DNA of 12,249 bases from JALSJK01 sp964530345 (GTDB lineage: Bacteria; Pseudomonadota; Gammaproteobacteria; Methylococcales; Methylomonadaceae). The stretch is from positions 1 to 12,249 of the forward strand of contig CAZGYJ010000091.1 in NCBI GenBank assembly GCA_964530345.1. The letters are read 5' to 3'. Each line of letters opens with the position of its first letter. The first letter of the stretch is position 1. The notes under the pieces are model-generated. The model did no database searches, was not told where the DNA came from, and saw only the letters and a list, made by a program, of their open reading frames with translations. A program made the position numbers and the translations under genes. Below are positions 1-6,904 of this stretch, piece by piece.

Positions 1-372
1 TGGTATATAAAGGACAGATACAAAGAAGATGAAGTGAATTGTTTATTTGAATTACCTGAAAAGGATTCAGTGTGGGACTTTGATGTTTATGTTGAGCCAA
101 AATTCAGGTTGTCACCAGTTTTTTTGAAATTATGGGACTATACTTCAGATAGATTAATAAAAGAAAACTGTCATTGGTCATTGAGCCGAATATCTGCATT
201 CAATCCAAATTCTCTTTTCTCGCATAAGCGGATGGGTGCGGTTATAATTGGTTGGGCTGTATTTATTTGTTTAGGGGGTATTCAGGTTACGATTGCTAAT
301 GTATCCCCTTTTTTTCATGTTTCATTTCGTAAGGCTTCATTTCCTATATTCAGGCTAAAGTCGCCAGAGTAA
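1..372 (+). CDS. GNAT-type acyltransferase, C-terminal part (5' end outside window)
   Basis: The frame is open from the first base, so this is the last 123 residues of a longer protein. The tail has the pattern S-R-I-S-A-F-N-P-x-S, then S-H-K-R-M-G-A, then a G-x-x-x-F-x-x-L-G strand, which resembles the C-terminal end of GNAT N-acyltransferases (the R/K-x-G-A segment is the usual acyl-CoA-binding helix). A GNAT gene directly before an acyl carrier protein gene fits XrtA-type EPS clusters as I know them. It would transfer an acyl group, perhaps from the neighbouring carrier protein or from acyl-CoA, to a sugar or amino group in the cytoplasm; the donor and acceptor are not visible. A GTG at base 34 is an internal codon, not a credible start, because the reading frame and coherent sequence continue upstream of it. 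The stop lies 22 bp before the ACP gene, so the two are probably co-transcribed. Confidence 0.6.
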   Translation, partial: WYIKDRYKEDEVNCLFELPEKDSVWDFDVYVEPKFRLSPVFLKLWDYTSDRLIKENCHWSLSRISAFNPNSLFSHKRMGAVIIGWAVFICLGGIQVTIANVSPFFHVSFRKASFPIFRLKSPE

Positions 373-394
373 GTTTTTTAAATTTAAGGTATTT

Positions 395-652
395 ATGTCC
401 ACGCAAGAAAATGTAATTTCAATTTTGGTTGATGTTCTGCAGTTAAACAGTAATGTTGCCAAATCTTTAGCTTTTGATACTCCTCTATTAGGTTCAATTC
501 CTGAATTTGATTCAATGGCTGTAGTAACTGTACTTACTGCGTTAGAGGAAGAATATGGTTTTTTTGTCGATGATGATGAAATCGATGCAGAAATATTTGA
601 GACTGTGGGAACATTGATTTCATTTGTCGATAATAAATTGAGCATGAGTTAG
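395..652 (+). CDS. Acyl carrier protein of the exosortase A EPS cluster
   Basis: An 85-residue acidic protein with the size and helix pattern of a carrier protein. The phosphopantetheine site is the motif F-D-S-M at residues 38-41, with Ser40 as the expected attachment residue, followed by the usual hydrophobic helix II and an acidic segment (D-D-D-E-I-D near residues 58-63). An AAGG at 386-389 lies 5 bases before the ATG. A free-standing ACP with its own locus, away from fatty-acid synthesis genes, is typical of XrtA EPS clusters, where an acyl-CoA ligase and a PLP decarboxylase usually lie upstream; neither is in this window. By inference it holds an acyl or aminoacyl group activated by that ligase and passes it to the GNAT protein or to a sugar. 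The substrate cannot be read from the sequence. Confidence 0.85.
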   Translation: MSTQENVISILVDVLQLNSNVAKSLAFDTPLLGSIPEFDSMAVVTVLTALEEEYGFFVDDDEIDAEIFETVGTLISFVDNKLSMS

Positions 653-696
653 TGCGAATTTTATTAATCGTTTCTATCATCATTTATTAATTTTTT

Positions 697-702
697 AGGG
701 GA
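697..702 (+). promoter_or_regulatory. Unusually close ribosome binding site
   Basis: AGGGGA directly abuts the ATG at 703, leaving essentially no spacer, whereas 5-10 bases is normal. The frame has a stop at 688-690 and no start codon between that stop and 703. An ATA codon at 712 would sit at ideal spacing (9 bases), but ATA starts are very rare. The ATG at 703 is kept because the conserved part of the protein begins only a few residues later. Confidence 0.4.
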
Positions 703-1548
703 ATGGCCGGAATAGATTTTCAATATAGCCCTTTTTTTCTTGCTGGCACACAGGGTAGTTTATATGTCTCAGCCTATTACCCTCTAAATCCCCATGATCT
801 TTCAAAAAAGGCTATTGTTCATATACCTGCATTTGCAGAGGAGATGAACAAATCCAGAAGAATGGTGACATTGCAAGCAAGGGAATTTGTGAAAAATGGC
901 TACGCAGTTTTTATTATTGACTTATTTGGGACTGGAGATAGTTCAGGTGAGTTTTCCGAAGCTACGTGGTCGCAATGGCAGAATGACTTAAATAGTCTTT
1001 GTGAATGGTTACTTGATCGAGAATATCAATCCCTGATTTTTTGGGGGTTAAGGACTGGATCATTACTTGCTTTGGATTTTATTAGCGAGAATACTCTCAA
1101 TGTCAAACAATTGATTTGTTGGCAGCCGGTGTTTTCTGGAGAAACATTTGTATTGCAATTTTTAAGATTGCGTACAGCCGCAGCGATGATGAACAAAAAT
1201 TCACCTCAAGAAAAAGTGTCTGATTTGAAAAACCAACTTTTGGATGGACGGTCTATTGAAATAGCTGGATATATGCTAAATCCTGAATTGGCATGTCCAA
1301 TGCTCAAGTTAAATCTCAAGTCATTAAATTTACAAAATATTGAATTAATTTCAATTTTAGAGGTTGTAAATAACCTTGATAAAAAAGCGACAGCTTTAGC
1401 TATTAAAAATCATGATTTTTTGAAGTCACAAGTAAAAATAGTCAGCGAAGCTAAAGTTTTAGGAAGTCCTTTTTGGTCAACTCAGGAAATTACTGAAGTG
1501 CCAGGCTTGCTTAATGAGACTAATAATTGCCTGACATTGGAAGGTTAA
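703..1548 (+). CDS. Hydrolase 2, exosortase A system-associated (alpha/beta-hydrolase fold)
   Basis: A 281-residue protein recognisable as the TIGR03101-type family by the segment A-F-A-E-E-M-N-K-S-R-R-M (residues 43-54) and the D-L-F-G-T-G-D-S-S-G strand-turn (73-82). The fold is that of a cytoplasmic alpha/beta hydrolase. The nucleophile elbow that normally reads G-x-S-x-G is G-L-R-T-G here (115-119), so Arg117 takes the place of the catalytic serine. I recall this as a trait of the family rather than a defect of this copy. Classical serine esterase chemistry is therefore doubtful; it may bind an acyl or glycan intermediate, or partner hydrolase 1. It ends one base before the next gene starts, so the two are translationally linked. 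The true reaction is unknown for the family. Confidence 0.85.
   Translation: MAGIDFQYSPFFLAGTQGSLYVSAYYPLNPHDLSKKAIVHIPAFAEEMNKSRRMVTLQAREFVKNGYAVFIIDLFGTGDSSGEFSEATWSQWQNDLNSLCEWLLDREYQSLIFWGLRTGSLLALDFISENTLNVKQLICWQPVFSGETFVLQFLRLRTAAAMMNKNSPQEKVSDLKNQLLDGRSIEIAGYMLNPELACPMLKLNLKSLNLQNIELISILEVVNNLDKKATALAIKNHDFLKSQVKIVSEAKVLGSPFWSTQEITEVPGLLNETNNCLTLEG
1539..1544 (+). promoter_or_regulatory. Ribosome binding site supporting a GTG start
   Basis: GGAAGG lies 5 bases before GTG 1550, inside the last codons of the preceding gene. It supports the GTG rather than a downstream start for hydrolase 1. Confidence 0.65.
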
Positions 1549-1549
1549 A

Positions 1550-2428
1550 GTGGCTCAGTCTGAAAAGGTTGTAGTTTTCGAATGTGAAAAAAATAAGTTA
1601 ACCGGCATCATTCATAATCCTGTTTCGATTTCTAGCAATATTGGTGTTTTGATTGTAGTTGGTGGTCCCCAATATCGTGTTGGAAGTCATCGCCAATTCG
1701 TTTTATTGGCTAGAACGCTTGCTGATGCGGGAATGCCCGTAATGCGTTTTGATTACCGGGGCATGGGAGATTCTGAAGGGGAACCAAGATCCTTTCTTGA
1801 CGTTGACAGCGATATTGCATTAGCAATAGATGTTATGTACAAAGAATGTCCTCAATTATCGGGGGTTGTAATTTGGGGGCTTTGTGATGCGGCATCGGCA
1901 GCATTATTCTACGGTTATCAGGATGATCGTGTTAAGGGGTTAATTTTATTAAATCCCTGGGTTTTTACTGAACAGGGTGCAGCAAAGACCTATTTAAAAT
2001 ATTACTATATCAAAAGGTTATGTAATCCTGATTTCTGGGCGAAAATTATTCATCTAAAATTTGATTATGTTAAATCATTTAAAGGACTTGGCGATTTAAT
2101 AAAAAAAATAGTTGTTCAAAAAAGCACAAAAAAAAGCACCCAATATAGCAACGCAAATCATTTTGTTGATAAAACACTTTTATTACCTGAAAGAATGAAG
2201 GCATGTCTAACAAAATTTGATCAGCCAATTTTGTTGGTTTTGAGTGGAAATGATTTGACGGCAGATGAATTTAGAGAAACCGTTAAATCAGACAAAGAAT
2301 GGCAAGTTTTGCTGGAAGAAAAAAAAGTTTCCAAAAAATCGCTAATCGAAGCTGACCATACTTTTTCCTCTGCTCAATGGCGAGATCAAGTGGCCAATTG
2401 GAGTTTGGAGTGGGTAAAAAACTTATGA
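1550..2428 (+). CDS. Hydrolase 1, exosortase A system-associated (alpha/beta-hydrolase fold)
   Basis: A 292-residue protein matching the TIGR03100-type family. Landmarks are G-G-P-Q-Y-R-V-G-S-H-R-Q-F (38-50, oxyanion-hole region), F-D-Y-R-G-M-G-D-S-E-G (67-77) and the nucleophile elbow W-G-L-C-D-A-A-S-A (109-117), which has Cys112 where most alpha/beta hydrolases have Ser. Asp235 (S-G-N-D) and His270 (A-D-H-T-F) are good candidates for the rest of a Cys-His-Asp triad. A cysteine nucleophile fits a thioester-handling enzyme, so I infer a role in moving or removing the acyl group carried by the nearby ACP; this is unproven. A basic, lysine-rich insert with two A8 runs lies near residues 184-196. 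Its last codons overlap the next gene by 4 bp (ATGA). Confidence 0.87.
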   Translation: MAQSEKVVVFECEKNKLTGIIHNPVSISSNIGVLIVVGGPQYRVGSHRQFVLLARTLADAGMPVMRFDYRGMGDSEGEPRSFLDVDSDIALAIDVMYKECPQLSGVVIWGLCDAASAALFYGYQDDRVKGLILLNPWVFTEQGAAKTYLKYYYIKRLCNPDFWAKIIHLKFDYVKSFKGLGDLIKKIVVQKSTKKSTQYSNANHFVDKTLLLPERMKACLTKFDQPILLVLSGNDLTADEFRETVKSDKEWQVLLEEKKVSKKSLIEADHTFSSAQWRDQVANWSLEWVKNL

Positions 2429-3687
2429 AAAATGTTCTTATGATTGCCTATCATTTTCCGCCGGTTAGAGTAAGTAGCGGTATCCAGAGAACTTTGAAGT
2501 TTACCCAATATTTACTTAATCACCATTGGTGTGCTCAGGTTTTAACGGTTAGTCCGATTGCTTATATTGAAACAAATGATGGACAAATTAAGGAAATTCC
2601 AGAAGCAGTTTTTGTAAAAAGAGCTTTTGCGCTCGATACTTCAAGACAGTTGTCTATAAAAGGCCGATATTTATATTGGATGGCTTTGCCAGACCGTTGG
2701 GTTAGTTGGAGTTTTGCAGGCGTTGTTTCCGGTTTGGGTATGATAATAAAATTCCGCCCACAAATTATTTGGTCCACTTATCCCATTGCTACAGCACATT
2801 TAATTGGCCTGATTCTTCATCGAATAACAGGGAAACCTTGGATTGCCGATTTCAGGGATTCTATGACAGAAGATGATTATCCGGTCAACCCTGCCCAAAG
2901 AAAGGTATATCGCTGGATTGAAAAACAAACTATTAAACATTGTTCTCGAGCTGTCTTCACAACTCCTAGCGCAATTAAAATGTATAAGGATCGGTATCCT
3001 GAAGTAGAAAACAATCACTGGGTTCTAATACCTAATGGGTTTGATGAAGAGAATTTTATCGAAGCGGAAAAACAACTTCAAAAGAAAATTCCCGAAAAAA
3101 GCCTGAATAAACAAAAAATCACTCTACTTCATAGTGGTGTTTTGTACCCATCTGAACGAGATCCAACGCAGTTTTTTTTAGCTATGGAGGAGCTTCTAAA
3201 AACTGGAGTGGTTAGTCCTGAGAATTTCAAAATCATATTGAGAGCGACTGGGCATAATGAATATTATAAAAAATTGATTCAAGAAAAAAAGCTACAAGAT
3301 ATTATTTTTATTGAACCTGGAATTGGTTATAAAGAGGCTTTAACAGAAATGTTGTCGGTTGATGGGCTTGTTATTTTTCAGGCGGCAAATTGTAATCATC
3401 AGATTCCTGCAAAGATTTACGAATATTTACGTGCCAAAAAACCTATTTTGGCTTTGACTGATATTAAAGGCGATACTGCTGCAGTTTTGCTAAATTCTGG
3501 CGTTGAGCCTTCCATTGCTGCACTTGATAATAAAGAAGAAATAATTCAAACAATGATCAAGTTTTTACATCAGATCGAGCAAGGCACTACTCCAGTAATA
3601 TCAGATAAATATATTTTTTCCCACTCACGCGAAGCACGAACCGAAATATTAGCTAAAATGATGAATGATGTGTGTAGAGATCATTGA
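2425..3687 (+). CDS. GT4-like glycosyltransferase
   Basis: Start chosen at the ATG at 2425, which overlaps the previous stop as ATGA and begins the typical N-terminal strand M-K-N-V-L-M-I-A-Y-H-F-P-P. A longer in-frame start at 2377 would lie inside hydrolase 1 and adds no conserved sequence. The 420-residue protein has two Rossmann-like halves of the GT-B fold. The N-terminal half holds the acceptor-side motif A-D-F-R-D-S (141-146). The C-terminal half holds I-P-A-K-I-Y-E-Y-L (with Glu333), which corresponds to the nucleotide-sugar-binding E-x(7)-E region of family GT4; here the second glutamate is not obvious. It is cytoplasmic, probably membrane-peripheral, and adds a sugar to the lipid-linked EPS repeat unit. 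Unlike the other two transferases in the window, I cannot place it in a named XrtA-associated subfamily. The sugar donor is unknown. Confidence 0.82.
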   Translation: MKNVLMIAYHFPPVRVSSGIQRTLKFTQYLLNHHWCAQVLTVSPIAYIETNDGQIKEIPEAVFVKRAFALDTSRQLSIKGRYLYWMALPDRWVSWSFAGVVSGLGMIIKFRPQIIWSTYPIATAHLIGLILHRITGKPWIADFRDSMTEDDYPVNPAQRKVYRWIEKQTIKHCSRAVFTTPSAIKMYKDRYPEVENNHWVLIPNGFDEENFIEAEKQLQKKIPEKSLNKQKITLLHSGVLYPSERDPTQFFLAMEELLKTGVVSPENFKIILRATGHNEYYKKLIQEKKLQDIIFIEPGIGYKEALTEMLSVDGLVIFQAANCNHQIPAKIYEYLRAKKPILALTDIKGDTAAVLLNSGVEPSIAALDNKEEIIQTMIKFLHQIEQGTTPVISDKYIFSHSREARTEILAKMMNDVCRDH

Positions 3688-3747
3688 GAGTCTAGATTAG
3701 AATTATTCGTTCTCTAAGTGTCGATATTGGCTCAATTATAATTTTTT

Positions 3748-3752
3748 AAGGA
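3748..3752 (+). promoter_or_regulatory. Ribosome binding site for the amidotransferase GTG start
   Basis: AAGGA lies 10 bases before GTG 3763. The start is also fixed by the need for Cys as residue 2, which becomes the N-terminal nucleophile after Met removal. Confidence 0.65.
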
Positions 3753-3762
3753 TTAACAATAC

Positions 3763-5694
3763 GTGTGTGGTATTCACGGAATAATTTCGCTAAATAGCAA
3801 CTTCATTCCAACAAACGAAATAATGCAATTAATGGGGGATGTTACCATCCACCGTGGTCCTGATGATTCTGGTAGCTATGTTGAAAATGGCCTGGGAATC
3901 GGGATGCGTCGCCTTTCCATTATTGATTTGGAGGGCGGGCATCAACCCTTATCAAATGAAGACCAAACTCTGTGGTTGGTTTGTAATGGAGAAATTTATA
4001 ATTTCAGGGAATTAAGAGAAGATTTAATTGCCCGGGGTCACCGTTTTAAAACAGGGTCAGATAGTGAAGTAATTCTTCATTTATATGAAGAATATGGCGA
4101 TGATTTTGTTCTGCATCTCAATGGCATGTTTGGTTTTGCACTATGGGATATTCAACGAAAACGTTTGATTATTGGTCGTGATCGGATTGGAATAAAACCG
4201 ATTTATTATTATCAGGATAGCGAACGCTTGATTTTTGCTACCGAGGCCAAAGCGATTTTAGCAGTGCCAGGGGTTGAGCGAGGTATTGATCCTGTTGCAC
4301 TGGATTCGTATCTATCGTTGGGTTATGTTTCCGCCCCCTATTCGTTATTCAAGGGCATCAAAAAACTCCCCGTTGCTTCCTTAATGGTTGTGGAAAACCA
4401 AAAGGTAGAAATAAAACCTTATTGGAAAATTCCTTCTGAGTTGGATTTTGATCGGACAGAAGCAGAGTGGAAACAAAAAGTAAAAGAGACTATTGAAAAA
4501 GCTGTAACTCAACAAATGGTGAGTGACGTTCCGATCGGTGCTTTTTTAAGCGGTGGCATTGATTCAAGCGCAGTCGTTGCGTTTATGGCTAAACATAGTT
4601 CCCAGCCGGTTAAGACGTATGCCATTGGCTTTGGTGGTGACAGTGGCGGTTCCTATTATAATGAACTTCCTTATGCAAAACAGGTTTCCGAATTATTCAA
4701 AACGGATCATAAGGAAATTATTGTCAAGCCTGATGTGGTGAAATTGCTACCAAAATTACTTTGGCATATGGATGAGCCGATGGCAGATACTGCCTTTATT
4801 ACTACTTTCTTGGTTGCTGAATTTGCCAGACAAGATTCTACGGTTATTTTATCGGGAGTAGGGGGAGATGAATTATTTGGCGGCTATCGTCGGTATTTGG
4901 GGGAATTTTATGTGCAGAAATATCAGCTAATTCCTTCGATAATTAGGGAGAATCTGATTGCACCGATTGCCAGGCATTTGCCCAGTGACCGACATTCACA
5001 GTTACTTAATTTATCGCGTTTGGCAAAAGGATTTATTTTATCTGCTGAAAAGCCTTTCGCTGAACGATACAAGAACTATGTTGAGGTTTTTAGTCCTGAA
5101 CAAATTGAACTATTAAGAAAAAATTGCGTTTCAGAGTCTTATGATGCGATTGCTGACGCATTTGCGAATACAGCGTCTGAAGATCCAATAAATCGTCTTT
5201 TCCAGGTTGATAGTTTGACTCAGTTGCCTGACGACTTGCTGATGTTGACTGATAAAATGACTATGGCAACCTCGTTAGAATGTCGGGTGCCATTGTTGGA
5301 TCAGGATTTGGTCGAACTGGCCGCTTCAATGCCGGGTAATATGAAAATTAAAGGGCGAGAATTAAAATATATCCTTAAGGAATGCCTACATGATGTCTTG
5401 CCAAAAGATATCTTGTATCGAAAAAAACGTGGCTTTGGTGCGCCGATGGGTTCCTGGCTTAAGAACGAACTAGCACCATTGTTGAAACAAGTGCTTTCAC
5501 AAAAAACAATTGAGCAAAGAGGGTTGTTCAATTGGGATGTTGTACAAAACACTATTGCTCTGCATGAATCAAACAAAGAAGATCATACTGATCACCTTCA
5601 GGCTCTGATGAATCTTGAAATATGGAGTCGTTTATATTTGGATGAGGTATCACCTGAAGATTTGACTGAAGAATTAGGCGAGTTTACCCAGTGA
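3763..5694 (+). CDS. Asparagine-synthetase-like amidotransferase, XrtA-associated (amidotransferase 1 type)
   Basis: A 643-residue two-domain enzyme. Residues 2-215 form a class II glutaminase: Cys2 is the nucleophile, with R-G-P-D-D-S-G (31-37) and C-N-G-E-I-Y-N (74-80). From about 235 on comes the AsnB-type synthetase domain, with the ATP-pyrophosphatase loop S-G-G-I-D-S-S (263-269) and the G-V-G-G-D-E-L-F-G-G-Y-R-R segment (365-377). All key residues appear intact. It should release ammonia from glutamine and amidate a carboxylate through an acyl-adenylate. It resembles the TIGR03108-type proteins of XrtA EPS loci. Lying with a uronate-forming dehydrogenase and sugar transferases, its substrate may be a sugar carboxylate rather than aspartate; this is inference. 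The gene overlaps the next by 4 bp (GTGA). It follows a 74-bp gap in which I see no good promoter or terminator. Confidence 0.93.
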   Translation: MCGIHGIISLNSNFIPTNEIMQLMGDVTIHRGPDDSGSYVENGLGIGMRRLSIIDLEGGHQPLSNEDQTLWLVCNGEIYNFRELREDLIARGHRFKTGSDSEVILHLYEEYGDDFVLHLNGMFGFALWDIQRKRLIIGRDRIGIKPIYYYQDSERLIFATEAKAILAVPGVERGIDPVALDSYLSLGYVSAPYSLFKGIKKLPVASLMVVENQKVEIKPYWKIPSELDFDRTEAEWKQKVKETIEKAVTQQMVSDVPIGAFLSGGIDSSAVVAFMAKHSSQPVKTYAIGFGGDSGGSYYNELPYAKQVSELFKTDHKEIIVKPDVVKLLPKLLWHMDEPMADTAFITTFLVAEFARQDSTVILSGVGGDELFGGYRRYLGEFYVQKYQLIPSIIRENLIAPIARHLPSDRHSQLLNLSRLAKGFILSAEKPFAERYKNYVEVFSPEQIELLRKNCVSESYDAIADAFANTASEDPINRLFQVDSLTQLPDDLLMLTDKMTMATSLECRVPLLDQDLVELAASMPGNMKIKGRELKYILKECLHDVLPKDILYRKKRGFGAPMGSWLKNELAPLLKQVLSQKTIEQRGLFNWDVVQNTIALHESNKEDHTDHLQALMNLEIWSRLYLDEVSPEDLTEELGEFTQ

Positions 5695-6884
5695 AAATCC
5701 TATACGTTTGTCATCGTTTTCCTTTTCCGCCTAAAAGGGGGGGGAAAATTCGGCCATTCAACATGATTAACCATTTTAATGAGCAGCATGAAGTCACTGT
5801 AGCTTCTCTTGCCCGTTCAGATGAGGAAGCTAAGGATGGAGAAGGGTTAGCTGCTCATTGCAAACGATTTATCATGGCTCAGGTTAGAGAACCTTGGCAA
5901 ACTCTTCGCATGATATTGCGATTACCTACAATGACTCCGTCATCCATGGGTTATTTTTACTCGCCTTATTTAAAAAAGGAAATTGATGCGCTGCTCAAAA
6001 ATGAAAAATTTGATTTAATATTTGTCCATTGTTCATCGGTAGCCCAATATGTTGCCCATGTTAAAGGAATTCCAAAGATTTTGGATTTTGGCGATATGGA
6101 TTCTCAAAAGTGGTTGATTTATGCAAAGATGCGTTCATTTCCTCTCAATATAGGCTATTGGCTTGAAGGGAATAAGTTGTTAAAGGAAGAAAAAAAGCTG
6201 GCTAAACAATTCGATCTATGCACCTGCACCACCAAGGCAGAATTAGACACATTAAATAGTTACCAGGTTGATGTAGAGACTGACTGGTTTCCAAATGGAG
6301 TGGATCACCAGTTTTTTGCTCCCGATGGGGGGGCATATGACCCTGATACCATCAGTTTTATAGGTCGCATGGATTATTATCCGAATCAGCAATGTATGAT
6401 TTATTTTTGTCAGGATATTTTGCCGTTACTTCAAAAAAGAAAAGCTTCAACTAAACTTGTTATCATCGGTGCTAATCCATCAGAGGAAATTCAAAAGTTG
6501 GCAGATTTACCGGGTGTTACTGTAACCGGTACAGTTGATGATGTTCGTCCGTTTGTTCGACGATCTGCATTAATGATTGCGCCGCTCGAAATTGCACGTG
6601 GTACTCAAAACAAAATTCTTGAAGCTATGGCAATGGGTGTGCCTGTTGTCTGTAGCAAGTTGGCTGCTGGCGGCATTGATGCTGTTCCTGGTGAACATTT
6701 TCTTGAAGCAGAGAATGTAGATGAATATGTTGATGCAATAATAACGATTCTTGAAGATTCGAAAACCCGTGAACGCTTTTCAAAAGCGGGTCGTGAAAGA
6801 ATGTTACAAAATCATCATTGGCCAAACTCAATGGCACGGCTCGATCAAATTGTTGAAAGATGTATCACTCATTTTAAAAAATAA
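5691..6884 (+). CDS. Sugar transferase, PEP-CTERM/EpsH1 system-associated (GT4 fold, TIGR03087-like)
   Basis: A 397-residue GT-B glycosyltransferase. The N-terminus (K-I-L-Y-V-C-H-R-F-P-F-P-P-K-R-G-G-K-I-R) is the hallmark of the XrtA-associated 'stp1' group. The C-terminal half carries I-G-R-M-D-Y-Y-P-N and the donor-binding run G-T-Q-N-K-I-L-E-A-M-A-M-G-V-P-V with Glu311. It starts at a GTG that overlaps the preceding stop (GTGA); only a weak AGG at 5676-5678 precedes it, so translation is likely coupled to the amidotransferase. It adds a sugar to the growing repeat unit at the cytoplasmic face of the inner membrane; donor and linkage are not predictable. A run of eight G bases falls at codons 16-18 and a run of seven G bases at 6327-6333, so slippage would truncate it early. 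Confidence 0.9.
   Translation: MKILYVCHRFPFPPKRGGKIRPFNMINHFNEQHEVTVASLARSDEEAKDGEGLAAHCKRFIMAQVREPWQTLRMILRLPTMTPSSMGYFYSPYLKKEIDALLKNEKFDLIFVHCSSVAQYVAHVKGIPKILDFGDMDSQKWLIYAKMRSFPLNIGYWLEGNKLLKEEKKLAKQFDLCTCTTKAELDTLNSYQVDVETDWFPNGVDHQFFAPDGGAYDPDTISFIGRMDYYPNQQCMIYFCQDILPLLQKRKASTKLVIIGANPSEEIQKLADLPGVTVTGTVDDVRPFVRRSALMIAPLEIARGTQNKILEAMAMGVPVVCSKLAAGGIDAVPGEHFLEAENVDEYVDAIITILEDSKTRERFSKAGRERMLQNHHWPNSMARLDQIVERCITHFKK
5737..5744 (+). repeat. Homopolymer G8 near the start of the sugar transferase gene
   Basis: Eight consecutive G bases encode part of K-R-G-G-K (codons 16-18). Such a run is notable in an AT-rich sequence and is a candidate slippage site. A further G7 lies at 6327-6333 in the same gene. 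Confidence 0.9.
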
Positions 6885-6890
6885 TTTAAG

Positions 6891-6896
6891 AAAGGA
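6891..6896 (+). promoter_or_regulatory. Ribosome binding site for the dehydrogenase GTG start
   Basis: AAAGGA lies 8 bases before GTG 6905, in the 20-bp gap after the sugar transferase gene. Together with the Rossmann N-terminus beginning at once after the start, it fixes this GTG. Confidence 0.7.
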
Positions 6897-6904
6897 TAAG
6901 GCAA

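Noticed and set aside
34..372. A complete small gene starting at GTG 34
   Set aside because: The frame is open and coherent to the window edge, and the sequence matches only the C-terminal part of a larger acyltransferase.
2101..2135. Two A8 runs in the hydrolase 1 gene as frameshift or phase-variation sites
   Set aside because: A-runs are common in this AT-rich window, and the reading frame stays intact and conserved on both sides, so they are not distinctive.
3727..3749. Perfect TATAAT at 3737-3742 as a promoter for the amidotransferase gene
   Set aside because: No acceptable -35 hexamer lies 16-18 bases upstream, and the implied transcription start (about 3749) would fall inside the ribosome binding site at 3748-3752.
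3688..3762. Terminator after the first glycosyltransferase gene (TTAGA...TCTAA near 3695-3717)
   Set aside because: A five-pair AT-rich stem with an eleven-base loop is not stable and has no T-tract directly after it.
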